The notes beneath the pieces were generated by a model. It did no database searches, was not told the DNA's origin, and saw only the letters and a list, made by a program, of their open reading frames with translations. DNA of 39,520 bases from ZC4RG30 sp046047615 (GTDB taxonomy: Bacteria > Pseudomonadota > Gammaproteobacteria > Steroidobacterales > Steroidobacteraceae), in the NCBI GenBank assembly GCA_046047615.1, contig JBJOHO010000082.1:1-39520 (forward strand), given 5' to 3'. A program made the translations under genes and the position numbers. Below are positions 1 through 8,669 of this stretch, piece by piece. How positions within the stretch are numbered: position 1 is the first letter of the stretch; each line of letters begins with the position of its first letter.

Positions 1-13
1 TTGATCAAACTTC

Positions 14-42
14 GGAAAATAGCGGCATTCGACGGCCGCTAT
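14..42 (-). terminator. Rho-independent terminator after the ABM gene
   Basis: Read on the minus strand, an 8-bp perfect stem (ATAGCGGC/GCCGCTAT, positions 19-26 and 35-42) encloses an 8-nt loop and is followed by TTTTCC. It lies about 55 bases downstream of the ABM-domain gene stop, so it is well placed to end the G8/ABM transcript. Confidence 0.75.
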
Positions 43-97
43 CGGTGCTGAAGCGCCTCACAGGCCTGCTGCACTCCCTTGACCCATCATCCCTGCG

Positions 98-493
98 CTA
101 TTTCTTCGAACTGATCAGTTGCAGGTAATCCGCCTGGGGTGGGCCGGCCATCAGTTCACCGAGCTTGGCGAACATCGCCTTGGATTTCTCGCTCTGCCCA
201 TGTGCGGCAACGGCGGCAGCGTCCTTGTAATGCTCGATGATCACGTAGACCTCCGGATCGCCCGCCATGACCAGCAGGTCGTACTGGATGTTGCCGGGTT
301 CGCTGCTTGCCACCTCCTTCTGCATTTCCAGCCAGAAGGCCTTCATTTCTTCGCTCTTGCCCGGCTTGGCCCGGAACTTGACCACCATCGTGTCAGTATT
401 GGCCGGGCGGGCGGCGGGCCTCGCGGGCTGTGGTTCAGCCGCCATGGCCGGCAGCGAGAGGGCGATGAGAGCCGCGGTCAGGATCAGTTTCAT
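98..493 (-). CDS. Secreted antibiotic biosynthesis monooxygenase (ABM) domain protein
   Basis: The 131-residue protein has a signal peptide (MKLILTAALIALSLPAMAA, residues 1-19), a short Ala/Pro-rich spacer, and a single ABM ferredoxin-like domain at about residues 33-125. The pattern of beta strand, helix with KAFWLEMQ, then YVIIEHYKDAAAVAAH is typical of the family, which includes YgiN-like quinol monooxygenases and heme-degrading IsdG relatives. The export signal suggests a periplasmic role, and the substrate cannot be told from sequence. I chose the ATG at 493 because GGAG sits about 8 bases upstream and the signal peptide begins there; a longer reading would add 15 unlikely residues. The gene follows the G8-domain gene by 31 bases on the same strand, so the two are probably co-transcribed. 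Confidence 0.82.
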   Translation of the reverse strand: MKLILTAALIALSLPAMAAEPQPARPAARPANTDTMVVKFRAKPGKSEEMKAFWLEMQKEVASSEPGNIQYDLLVMAGDPEVYVIIEHYKDAAAVAAHGQSEKSKAMFAKLGELMAGPPQADYLQLISSKK

Positions 494-524
494 GGGAACT
501 CCAATCAGGGCGTGTTGACGATGT

Positions 525-3149
525 TCATCGGCTGACACTGATGCTGGCTTGCATGAGCGTCGGGCGGACCGGCGGCTCCGGATCCTGGGGAACCACCAGT
601 TTGACCCAGAGGGCGTTCTCGCCCTTGAAATATGAGGTTTCGCCCGCCTTGCGCAAAGCCTCCAGACTGTCCTGCTTCGTTCCAGAGGCCGCGTTCGTGA
701 AACCGGGGAGTTCGAACATCACCCATGAGTCCTTGTTCATCTCACTCAGGCTGATGGAGACTTCAGGTCTTTCAGTGTTTACCCGGATATCGGAACCGGC
801 ACGCACCGTGCTCTGGTTCCCCGTGACCCTGAACTCCTTGCCATTGCGAACGAGTGTGACCGGTGGCTCGGGCGGAGGAGGGGCGCCGCCTGCGGCTCTG
901 GCAGCGGCAACAGCCGCGAGCTGCTGTGCCGGCCCCGCGCCAGGGCTGACCGCAAAGGCCCGTGGAGCCGCGGGAGGGCGGGCACCGCGCAGATACAGCC
1001 GCCCGACGTCACCAGTGCACACCGAGGCGTTCCATGTGGGCTGGATATCGCAGGTGTTGTCCGTGGCGACGCTGTCGTTCTCGCCATCGTGGAGCAGGAC
1101 GTAGGAGTTGGCGATGCCGGTCGTCGAACCATCCAGGTCGTGGATCGCCAAGGTCCGGTAGGCCGAACCACCGCGGTTGTCATTGTCGAACCGGGGGTCG
1201 ATCTTCGGGAAATACACGGGCTTGGCATTGGTGTATTTCGCGCCCTTGATGGTGTTTTCTGTCGTGACACCTGAACTCGTGAACAACAGCCAGGAAAGCG
1301 CTCCTGAGTTGCGCTGCTTGTTGTCCTGGAAATTCACGAAGGTTGTGTCCGCCACGTCAACGCGGTAGTCGTAATACTCATAGCCGCGGATCGGAAAATC
1401 CGGAATCAGGCGCTTCGGCAGGCTGCGCCCATAGGCCTTTTCCTCTGGCGTCACGGGGTTGCCGATGTTCTCGGTCTCGCCCACGAACAGCGAATCAACC
1501 ACCAGCGAGGTGAAGGTGTCGGCGCCAAAGGACCCGGATGAATGCGTGAAGCCGATGGCATTGTCAGCCGCCTTCAGGTTCCTGAAGATGTGCCGCTCGC
1601 CGCGGCCCCAGACGCCGCCGTTGCGGTTCTTGTAGGCGGTGAGGTTCTCGAGGAGTGAATCCACGCTCGGGCTCTTGTTGTCAGCAGGATCCTCCTTGGG
1701 CATATGCGAAGGTCCGGCCAATCCGAAGGTGTTGTCCGGGTTGATGTTCCGGTCCATCATGAAGCCGTCGAAGTTGGAATGGGCCACGTTGCCCCTGAAT
1801 TCCGCCAAGCGGGTTCGACGCGGCCAGACGTTCCTGCTCTGGTCTGTGCCTTCGAATGCGCCATTCGGGTGCTCCGGCAATGACCACCAGAAGCCATTCT
1901 CATCGGAACCCGCTGCCACGTTGTCGATGAAGATGTTGTCGGGATTGGTGATCCAGAAAGCCGCCACCGTGTTGTCCGAAGGCAGCAGCGTGTCCTTGCC
2001 GGAAAAGCTCGCCTTCCTGACTTCCAGTCGGTTCTCGTAGGTGTAGCTGAGTTCTCCGTTTGCGGCGAGGTTGGTCGGCACGCAGGCCTTGCTTGTATGG
2101 CACTTGATCTGGATCGCGAGGTTCCTGACGAACTGGTTGCCGTGCTCGATACCGTCTTCGAGGAAGAAGCAGTGTCCGACGATGTTGTAGGCCACGTTGC
2201 TCTCGATACGCACATCATGCGTGCCGTGCACCGTCACGCAGCGGTTGTAGGTGTCATGGATCGAGGCGTTCTTGATGTACTGACCTTTGCCACCCTCACC
2301 GACCAGGTGCCAGTGGATGGGGTAGCGGGCGAGCGTCAGGTTTTGCCCCATGCGGCTCAGCTCGACACCCTCCACGTACATCCGGCTCGTCACCATCGCC
2401 ATGATGTGGCCGCCCTTGAAGGACTCAGCCGCATCGGCCGAAGCCTGGATCTTGATGTTGCGCGTCAGCAGACCCACTTCGCCGCGTTCGTCCACGCCGA
2501 AGGTGATCTTGCCGAAATGCATGTACTGCAGCGGTTGGTCGAGTGTGATCGTGTTGCCGCTGACGGCTGAGATCGTGCGACGCTCCGCCTGGCGGGGATC
2601 GAAGTCGGTGGATGCCAGCACGATCTCGTCGCCGGCCTTCCATTGGGAGGCATCCAGCACTTCTATTGAATGGGTGCCGGCTGCTGCGGTTTCCGCCAGC
2701 TTTGTCCAGCTGTTGGTCCGATCGCCGTGAAGGTTCAGGGTGCCGCCCGAGAGCATGATGCCGCGGTCGCCCATGCCCATCACCTCTTCATCCTTCACGT
2801 TGTCGGTGAGGGTGATGGTGGCCTTGTGCGTGTGGGGCTTGGTCGCGCTCCCGATCTCAAGCTCGCCGTGCACCATGATCCATTCGACGTTGAGCTCAAG
2901 ATCCTTCGTATCGGCGAAGGCGAGCTTGCCCATCACCGTGAGGCCACCCAGTGGCGGGGGGCTCACATCAAGAATCACCGACTTGCCGTGGGGAATGTTG
3001 ACCTTGGCGCCTGCGACAGGCACCTTCCGGTTCGGCCAAGTCGCGGGATCAGACCACTTCGTGGCCGTCGGGTGCGCCGCCCGTGCCACGGCGAACACGC
3101 CGCCCAGCAGCAGTGCCAAAAGAACCCGACCACTTTTTGTGGAAATCAT
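525..3149 (-). CDS. Secreted G8-domain, right-handed beta-helix protein (CEMIP/TMEM2-like)
   Basis: The 874-residue protein has a signal peptide ending near ARA-AHP (residues 1-25). A G8 domain follows at about 25-150, with the TKWSDPATWPN opening and the eight-glycine pattern (GGLTVMGKL, MVHGELEIG). A long parallel beta-helix covers about 240-640 (repeats such as NASIHDTYNRCVTVHG and IESNVAYNIVGHC). The C-terminal 120 residues lie beyond a Pro-rich linker (GGAPPPPEPP). The same G8 plus PbH1 layout occurs in the animal hyaluronan-depolymerising proteins CEMIP and TMEM2, so a polysaccharide or cell-surface glycan substrate is an inference. I prefer ATG 3149, which has GGGTGA upstream, over the GTG at 3158. 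The gene is probably co-transcribed with the downstream ABM-domain gene. Confidence 0.85.
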   Translation of the reverse strand: MISTKSGRVLLALLLGGVFAVARAAHPTATKWSDPATWPNRKVPVAGAKVNIPHGKSVILDVSPPPLGGLTVMGKLAFADTKDLELNVEWIMVHGELEIGSATKPHTHKATITLTDNVKDEEVMGMGDRGIMLSGGTLNLHGDRTNSWTKLAETAAAGTHSIEVLDASQWKAGDEIVLASTDFDPRQAERRTISAVSGNTITLDQPLQYMHFGKITFGVDERGEVGLLTRNIKIQASADAAESFKGGHIMAMVTSRMYVEGVELSRMGQNLTLARYPIHWHLVGEGGKGQYIKNASIHDTYNRCVTVHGTHDVRIESNVAYNIVGHCFFLEDGIEHGNQFVRNLAIQIKCHTSKACVPTNLAANGELSYTYENRLEVRKASFSGKDTLLPSDNTVAAFWITNPDNIFIDNVAAGSDENGFWWSLPEHPNGAFEGTDQSRNVWPRRTRLAEFRGNVAHSNFDGFMMDRNINPDNTFGLAGPSHMPKEDPADNKSPSVDSLLENLTAYKNRNGGVWGRGERHIFRNLKAADNAIGFTHSSGSFGADTFTSLVVDSLFVGETENIGNPVTPEEKAYGRSLPKRLIPDFPIRGYEYYDYRVDVADTTFVNFQDNKQRNSGALSWLLFTSSGVTTENTIKGAKYTNAKPVYFPKIDPRFDNDNRGGSAYRTLAIHDLDGSTTGIANSYVLLHDGENDSVATDNTCDIQPTWNASVCTGDVGRLYLRGARPPAAPRAFAVSPGAGPAQQLAAVAAARAAGGAPPPPEPPVTLVRNGKEFRVTGNQSTVRAGSDIRVNTERPEVSISLSEMNKDSWVMFELPGFTNAASGTKQDSLEALRKAGETSYFKGENALWVKLVVPQDPEPPVRPTLMQASISVSR

Positions 3150-3251
3150 GTTCGTCACCCGACCCCGTGGTTATTCTTTCCGGGAATATACAACCAGGCC
3201 AGCCACCGTGGCATGGTGCGGGACGTGCCGGCATCCACGATTGACGCGGGT

Positions 3252-4382
3252 TCAGATCGTCGTGAGGGATGTCAGTTGGTCGTCGAAACGGGAGGCCAGT
3301 AGCGCCGGGCGGCCTACGATGAGCGGATCGACGGCGCCGATGCGGACCAGGTCGCGGTTGCGATAGGCCAACCGCTGCACGACGAAGCGCATGGCGTTCA
3401 GGCGTGCGCGTTTCTTGCAATCGGACTTGATCACCGTCCAGGGCGCGTCACTGGTGTCGCAATGGAGGAACATGGCCTCCTTCGCGCGCGTGTAGTCGTC
3501 CCACTTGTCGAGTGAGGCGCGGTCGATGGCGCTGAGCTTCCATTGCTTGAGCGGGTGCAGGCGCCGTTCCTTGAAGCGGCGTCGCTGTTCGGCCTGGCTG
3601 ACGGAGAACCAGAACTTGAACAGGTGTATGCCGGCGCGCACCAGCTGCCGCTCGAACTCCGGCACGTCCCGCAGGAACTGCTGGTACTCAGCCTCCGTGC
3701 AGAATCCCATCACGTGCTCGACACCGGCGCGGTTGTACCAGCTGCGGTCAAAAAGCACGATCTCGCCACTCGTCGGCAGGTGCTCGACATAGCGCTGGAA
3801 GTACCACTGGCCGCGTTCTGCTTCGCTGGGCTTGTCGAGCGCCACGACGCGTGCGCCGCGCGGGTTCAGATGCTCCATGAAGCGCTTTATGGCGCCGCCC
3901 TTGCCTGCAGCATCGCGTCCTTCGAACAGCACGATGACACGCTGCCCGGTCTCCTTCACCCAGGCCTGCAGCTTCAGCAACTCGACCTGCAGGTTGTACT
4001 TCTGCCGCTCATAGCTGCGGCGTGTCAGGCGATATTTGTAGGGGTACTTGCCGTGGCGCCAGTCAGACACCAGTTCAAGGTCCGGATCCGCGCCGGGTGT
4101 CGCGGTCACGGGATGTTCGATGGCACGCAGCAGGCGCTTGAGATCGGCGATCTCGTCGGACGAGGCGTCTGCCAGCAGCGTCCTCAGGCTTTCCACGCGG
4201 TGTGTGTCCGTTGCCGGGCCGTCGCGCAGCAGGGCGAGCAGCGCCTCGGCGCTGCGGGTGGCAGCACGGCTTCGGGCACTGTCGATGACCTCCGCTTCGC
4301 GGGGGAGCGGCGCCGGCGGAACAGTGCTGCCGGCGGAAATGCGGATCGGCTCAGCCGGTGTGCCGTTGCGGGTGCGTGCCAT
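3252..4382 (-). CDS. ppk2: Polyphosphate kinase 2 (PPK2) family protein
   Basis: PPK2 enzymes transfer phosphate between polyphosphate and nucleotides (ADP/GDP, or AMP in other subclasses). The 376-residue protein has the PPK2 Walker A motif GRDAAGKGG at 155-163 and the Walker B/catalytic motif FDRSWYNRAGVE at 211-222. It also has an Arg/Lys-rich lid (RRRFKERRLHPLKQWK, about 265-280), with WDDYTRAKEAM following. The core from about 100 to 360 matches the usual length of a one-domain PPK2. The first ~100 residues are an extra Ala/Arg-rich helical extension without a recognisable motif. The gene stands alone: about 100 bases separate it from the G8 gene and about 115 from the MFS gene upstream. 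Nucleotide preference cannot be assigned by eye. Confidence 0.93.
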   Translation of the reverse strand: MARTRNGTPAEPIRISAGSTVPPAPLPREAEVIDSARSRAATRSAEALLALLRDGPATDTHRVESLRTLLADASSDEIADLKRLLRAIEHPVTATPGADPDLELVSDWRHGKYPYKYRLTRRSYERQKYNLQVELLKLQAWVKETGQRVIVLFEGRDAAGKGGAIKRFMEHLNPRGARVVALDKPSEAERGQWYFQRYVEHLPTSGEIVLFDRSWYNRAGVEHVMGFCTEAEYQQFLRDVPEFERQLVRAGIHLFKFWFSVSQAEQRRRFKERRLHPLKQWKLSAIDRASLDKWDDYTRAKEAMFLHCDTSDAPWTVIKSDCKKRARLNAMRFVVQRLAYRNRDLVRIGAVDPLIVGRPALLASRFDDQLTSLTTI

Positions 4383-4499
4383 CGTGTGTCTTGCCTGGCC
4401 TCGGAGTGTCTGGACTGTAGCGCGACCCCGCCTCGCGGATCACCGGCGAAAACCCTGAGGCATCCCCGTCGCGACAGGCTGTGAGAGGTGCATCACGGC

Positions 4500-5675
4500 T
4501 TAAGCCGGCGATGGTGGGCGCAGCAGGCTCAACAGGAACAGGGCGCCACCCGCCACGCCAACGACCGGGACCATGAGCAGCAGCACATCATCCGCGGCGT
4601 AGCCGGCGGCGAGCAGCGACCCGGCCAGCAGCGGGCCCATGACAGAGCCCAGGCGGCCCACCGCTGCTGCGGCTCCGGATCCTGTGCCGCGACCCGCAGT
4701 GGGGTACTGCGAAGCGGCAATATCGTAGAGGGCGAAATTGATACCCATGACAAAAAAGCCTACGGCGAGGCTGGCCATCAGCAGGCCTGCCAAAGGCAGT
4801 GGCTGCGCCAACACGACAAACGCAGTGATCAAGGCCAGGCTGCAGGCCACCAGGGGCCAGCGCCTTCCATGCCGGTCGACCCACAGCCCGATCAACAGTC
4901 CACCGACGGTACTGCCGATGTTGAAGGCGAGTGCGGCCTGCGGTGCGACGCGAGGCTCCAGGCCCTTGGCGTTCACGAGCAAGGGCAGCCAGTTCAGGAT
5001 CAGATACATCACGACGAAGACCGGCAGCACTGCGGTCCACGTGAGCACGGTGCGCAAGGCGCGTCCGTCGCCAAACAGTGTTGCAAGCACCGGCAATGCG
5101 GACTGTCCCGCGCGGCGGGGAAAGCTGTCCTGCAGCCAGAGTGCAAGCGCGCCGGCAACCGGCAGGGGCAGCAGGCCGCCGATGATGAACAGTACGCGCC
5201 AGGTGGTGTCGGCAGGCAGCAGCTGCCACAGCAGCGCCGCTGCGGCACCGCCCACCGGCAGACCGCACATGATGGCGGCGATGGTCGCTGCGCCGCGGCC
5301 AGGTGGGCTGGCCTCGGCCGCGAGCGCCATCTTGTTGGGCACGGCCGCACCGAAACCGGCGCCTGCGATGAACCTGCCCAGCAGCAGCGCGCTGTAGTTG
5401 CCCGCATGGGCCATGAAGAAGGTGCCGCCCGCGAAGCCCAGGACGGCGGCGATCAGGATGCGCTTGCGGCCGAAATGGTCCGCCATGCGCCCCCCGGCCA
5501 GTGCGCCGAGCACCAGGCCGATATTGCCGATGGCGAACATCCAGCCGGCTTCGCCGGGGGCGATCTGCATGTCGGGAATCAGCAGCGGGGCGACGATGCC
5601 CAGCGCCTGGATGTCGAAGCCTTCCAGAAGCGCCACGAGAAAACACAATACGACCGTGCGCGGCAGGGCAGTCAT
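4500..5675 (-). CDS. MFS transporter, AAHS (aromatic acid:H+ symporter)-like
   Basis: This 391-residue inner-membrane protein has about 12 hydrophobic segments. It carries LEGFDIQALG in TM1 (the aromatic-acid symporter GFD signature) and the MFS loop 2-3 motif GGRMADHFGRKR at 61-72, with the matching WVDRHGRRW in the second half. Likely substrates are aromatic or other organic acids moved with protons, but nothing nearby names one. The start is ATG 5675, which overlaps the antiporter stop in an ATGA. The open frame continues upstream, but that part is a shadow of the antiporter gene. It is the last of five coupled genes (modA-modB-modC-antiporter-MFS). Confidence 0.87.
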   Translation of the reverse strand: MTALPRTVVLCFLVALLEGFDIQALGIVAPLLIPDMQIAPGEAGWMFAIGNIGLVLGALAGGRMADHFGRKRILIAAVLGFAGGTFFMAHAGNYSALLLGRFIAGAGFGAAVPNKMALAAEASPPGRGAATIAAIMCGLPVGGAAAALLWQLLPADTTWRVLFIIGGLLPLPVAGALALWLQDSFPRRAGQSALPVLATLFGDGRALRTVLTWTAVLPVFVVMYLILNWLPLLVNAKGLEPRVAPQAALAFNIGSTVGGLLIGLWVDRHGRRWPLVACSLALITAFVVLAQPLPLAGLLMASLAVGFFVMGINFALYDIAASQYPTAGRGTGSGAAAAVGRLGSVMGPLLAGSLLAAGYAADDVLLLMVPVVGVAGGALFLLSLLRPPSPA

Positions 5676-6874
5676 GAGGCACGTCCAGTCAGTCGAGGGT
5701 ACCGGGCAAGTAAGGGCGTAACCCTCGGGACCGTCAGCATCGTGCTCGCCACGGCCATGAGCAGCAGTGCCGTGAAAGTCTCGTTGCTGATGATGGACTT
5801 GTCCAACAGGATGTTCGCGAAGATGATCATGATCAGGGCCTTGGTTTGCAGCAGCCAGCCGATCACCGACGCCTCGCCGGGTCCCCACTTCAGCCAGCGC
5901 CCCGCGAGATGCAGTCCGGCGAGCTTGCCGCCCACCGAGGCCGCCAGCAGCAGACCGGCAGCCGCAAACACCGCGAGACCGCCGAGTTCCCATTGCGTGC
6001 GCAGGCCGGTGCTGAGGAAAAACACGGGCATGACCGTCAGCAGCAAGGAGTTGCGGAAGCCGTCGAGACGTTCGCGACCGAACCATCGCGCTTCCAGCAC
6101 CGTTCCCGCGAGGAAGGCGCCGACCATGTAATGCAATCCCGCCCAGTCGGACGCCAAGGCGCAGGCTGCCAGCCAGATGAGTCCTGCGTACCAGCGGTCC
6201 TGCTCCACCAGACGTTGCATCAACCAGCGCACCAGCCCCGAAGCTGCCGCGAAGCACAACAGGAAGGCAAGCTGCCGGCCCACACGCTGCCAGTCAAGCA
6301 TGATCAACGCCAGCACGGCCCAGATCGCGACGTCATCCAGGCTGGCATAGCGCAGGATGCGCTGGCCCAGTGGCTGGTGGAGGATCTGCAGCTTTTCCAT
6401 GAGCAGCACGAGGATCGGCAGGGCCGTGACCGCACAGGCCATGCCGAGGCCCACCACCAGTTGCACGGGGGTGCCCGCCGTGCCCAGCCATCCTGTCCGC
6501 CATTGCAGCATCAGCAGCGCGGCTGCGCAGCCCAGCAGCAAGGGGAGGAGCAGGGCGCATGCGGCCGTGATGGTTGTTTCGCGCCGGTGCCGCCACGCCT
6601 CGTGCAAGTCGAGTTCGATGCCTGCGAGCCACACGAACAGCATCACTGCCCACCACGCGACGCCATTGAGCGCGGTGATGACCTGCGGGTTGAAGACAAA
6701 CCCGTAGTAGCCAGGAAAGGCTGCACCGAGGACGCCTGGCCCAAGAAGGATGCCGGTGATGATCTGCACGATGACCAGTGGCGCGTAGTAGTCCGTGCGT
6801 CCCAGCCGCCAGACCAGATAGGGCAGGGTGAGGACGATCAGCATCGCGACCAGGAAGACTTCGGACGTGTTCAT
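5672..6874 (-). CDS. Monovalent cation:proton antiporter (CPA2/Kef-like membrane domain)
   Basis: The 400-residue protein has about 12 membrane segments and hallmarks of the Na+/H+ exchanger fold. These are GILLGPGVLG at 41-50, WLAGIELDL at 82-90, TALPIL at 150-155, and paired acidic residues D180-D181 (ASLDDVAIW) in a membrane helix, as in electrogenic exchangers. It ends right after the membrane domain and lacks the cytoplasmic TrkA-N/RCK domain of full Kef systems. The ATG overlaps the modC stop and the stop overlaps the MFS start, so all three are translationally coupled. Why it sits with molybdate uptake genes is not clear. The ion (Na+ or K+) cannot be decided. Confidence 0.87.
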   Translation of the reverse strand: MNTSEVFLVAMLIVLTLPYLVWRLGRTDYYAPLVIVQIITGILLGPGVLGAAFPGYYGFVFNPQVITALNGVAWWAVMLFVWLAGIELDLHEAWRHRRETTITAACALLLPLLLGCAAALLMLQWRTGWLGTAGTPVQLVVGLGMACAVTALPILVLLMEKLQILHQPLGQRILRYASLDDVAIWAVLALIMLDWQRVGRQLAFLLCFAAASGLVRWLMQRLVEQDRWYAGLIWLAACALASDWAGLHYMVGAFLAGTVLEARWFGRERLDGFRNSLLLTVMPVFFLSTGLRTQWELGGLAVFAAAGLLLAASVGGKLAGLHLAGRWLKWGPGEASVIGWLLQTKALIMIIFANILLDKSIISNETFTALLLMAVASTMLTVPRVTPLLARYPRLTGRAS

Positions 6875-8028
6875 GATGCTGCGTCTTGCACTGTGTAAAC
6901 GGGGCGTGGCGCATCGCGCAGCGGCATGACATGGATGAGGTCCGCGTCGAATTGCAGCCGTGCGCTGTCACCCGGCAACAGCCGACGGCGTTGCGGACCG
7001 GTCAGCGTCAGGCGTATCACTGCGCCAGGCAGGCCAGCCAGCGCGAAACTGGCCAGTGTGATTTCGCCGAGGAAGCGCGACTCGGTAACGACGGCGGCAA
7101 ATCCTCCGTGCGCTGCAGCCGCGCCATCGGTCACGGCAATGCCATCGCTGGGGAGTACCCAGGTCACGCGTCGGCCGGGAGGCAGCTTGCCCTTGTCGCG
7201 GACGTTGAACACAGGTTGCTGTTCCGGTGCCATGCCGGGCAATTGCCAGCGCAGCAGGGCACGACCCGGTGTGCCGGCAGGCCCCAGCCACAGGCCCGGA
7301 AAATGGTTGTGGATGCCGACCAGCTCTGCGACGCGCGCATTGCGCGGCGAGGCATGGATGTGGGAAGGCGTGCCGACCTGCAGCACTTGGCCTGCGTCGA
7401 TCACGACCAGCCGGTCGGCCAGCAGGCGTGCTTCGTTCAGGTCGTGCGTCACCATCAGGATGGGAATCGCGAGGTCACGGCGCAGGTCGGCCAGCAGGCG
7501 GTACAAGGCCTGTCGGTTCAACTGGTCGACCGCAGCGAAGGGCTCATCGAGCAGCAGCAGTCTGGGCTCGCGGGCCAGGGCCCGCGCAATGGCCACGCGT
7601 TGCTGCTGCCCACCCGACAGCGTTCCCGGTCGGCGCTCCTGCTGTTCCGGCGTCAGCTGGACGTGCGACAACCAATGGCGGGCCTTGGCCAGCCGTTCCC
7701 GCCGCGGCAGGTGCAGCAGCGCCAACGCCACGTTGTGCATGGCATCCAGGTGCGGCATCAGCGCATAGTCCTGGAAGACCAGGCCCACGTGGCGTTGCTG
7801 CGGTGGCAGCCAGTGGCCCTTCGCGGCATCGGACCAGACTTCCGAACCCACGCGGACGCTGTTTTCTCCGCGGGGCATCAGCCCTGCGAGCACGCGCAGC
7901 ACCGAGGTCTTGCCGGCACCGGAGGGTCCCACCAGCGCCAGCAGTTCGTTGCTGCCGCAATGGAAAGCGCCCTCCAGGCGCACGGGCTGCACTTGGCCGA
8001 GTTCGACCTGCAGTCCGGTGGCGTTCAT
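6871..8028 (-). CDS. modC: ABC transporter ATP-binding protein, ModC-like with a divergent TOBE domain
   Basis: This cytoplasmic ATPase of 385 residues has Walker A GPSGAGKT (34-41), Q-loop FQDYAL, signature LSGGQQQR (137-144), Walker B LLLLDEP (157-163) and switch VTHD. The ATPase domain ends near 240. The C-terminal ~140 residues carry a TOBE-like region (VTWVLPSDGIAV, SRFLGEITLASFAL) that looks more like the CysA/FbpC/PotA type than the classical ModC Mop domain. The ModC assignment rests mainly on the adjacent modB and modA, which it overlaps or abuts. If the substrate is not molybdate, tungstate or another oxyanion would be the alternative. Confidence 0.85.
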   Translation of the reverse strand: MNATGLQVELGQVQPVRLEGAFHCGSNELLALVGPSGAGKTSVLRVLAGLMPRGENSVRVGSEVWSDAAKGHWLPPQQRHVGLVFQDYALMPHLDAMHNVALALLHLPRRERLAKARHWLSHVQLTPEQQERRPGTLSGGQQQRVAIARALAREPRLLLLDEPFAAVDQLNRQALYRLLADLRRDLAIPILMVTHDLNEARLLADRLVVIDAGQVLQVGTPSHIHASPRNARVAELVGIHNHFPGLWLGPAGTPGRALLRWQLPGMAPEQQPVFNVRDKGKLPPGRRVTWVLPSDGIAVTDGAAAAHGGFAAVVTESRFLGEITLASFALAGLPGAVIRLTLTGPQRRRLLPGDSARLQFDADLIHVMPLRDAPRPVYTVQDAAS

Positions 8029-8666
8029 CGGCGCACGACCAGTCGCGCCGTGGCCAGAAACGAGACGGCTACGGCAACCAACGACAGCAGCAGCAGCACA
8101 ACCGACATCCGGTGCGCGCCGCTCAGGTCGAAGGCCTGCACGCGGTCGTAGATCGAGACCGCCAGTGTGCGGGTCTCCCCGGGGATGTTGCCGCCCACCA
8201 TCAATACCACCCCGAATTCACCCAGCGTATGCACGAAGCTGAGCACCAGTGCCGACACCAGCCCCGGCCATGCCAACGGCAGTTCCACGCGCCAGAAGGC
8301 CTGCCACGCGCCCAGCCCACAGACTGCGGCTGCTTCATGCAGTTGCGCAGGAATGGTCTCGAAGGCCCTTTGAACGGGTTGCACCATGAAGGGCACGTTG
8401 AACACTACGGAGGCGAGTACGAGCCCCGTGAAGTTGAAAGTCAGGGAGAACCCCCAGGACCCGCCCACGCTGAAGGCACTGAGGAGGTAATAGCCCAGCA
8501 CCGTAGGGGGGAGCACGAGCGGCAGCATGACCAAGGCCTCGACAACCGGTTTGCTGCGCGATGCTGTTCGCGCCAGCCACCGGCCCAGCCACAGACCCGG
8601 CACCAGGAGGCAGGCCAGCGTGGCGCCTGCCAGCGACAGCGACAAACTCAGGGCCTGCCAGTCCAT
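8025..8666 (-). CDS. modB: Molybdate ABC transporter permease ModB
   Basis: This 213-residue inner-membrane protein of the binding-protein-dependent permease family has about five hydrophobic helices. It carries the cytoplasmic EAA coupling loop (EAAAVCGLGAWQAFWRVELP, about residues 135-155), which contacts the ATPase. MLPLVLPPTVLGYYLL near the N-terminus is characteristic of ModB. The length fits the usual ~220 residues. It starts 3 bases after the modA stop, and its stop overlaps the modC start. It would form the molybdate channel as a homodimer. Confidence 0.92.
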   Translation of the reverse strand: MDWQALSLSLSLAGATLACLLVPGLWLGRWLARTASRSKPVVEALVMLPLVLPPTVLGYYLLSAFSVGGSWGFSLTFNFTGLVLASVVFNVPFMVQPVQRAFETIPAQLHEAAAVCGLGAWQAFWRVELPLAWPGLVSALVLSFVHTLGEFGVVLMVGGNIPGETRTLAVSIYDRVQAFDLSGAHRMSVVLLLLSLVAVAVSFLATARLVVRR

Positions 8667-8669
8667 GGC

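Noticed and set aside
4488..6131. Plus-strand open frame opposite the MFS and antiporter genes
   Set aside because: It is Gln/His/Arg-rich shadow coding; the minus strand holds membrane proteins with overlapping starts and stops.
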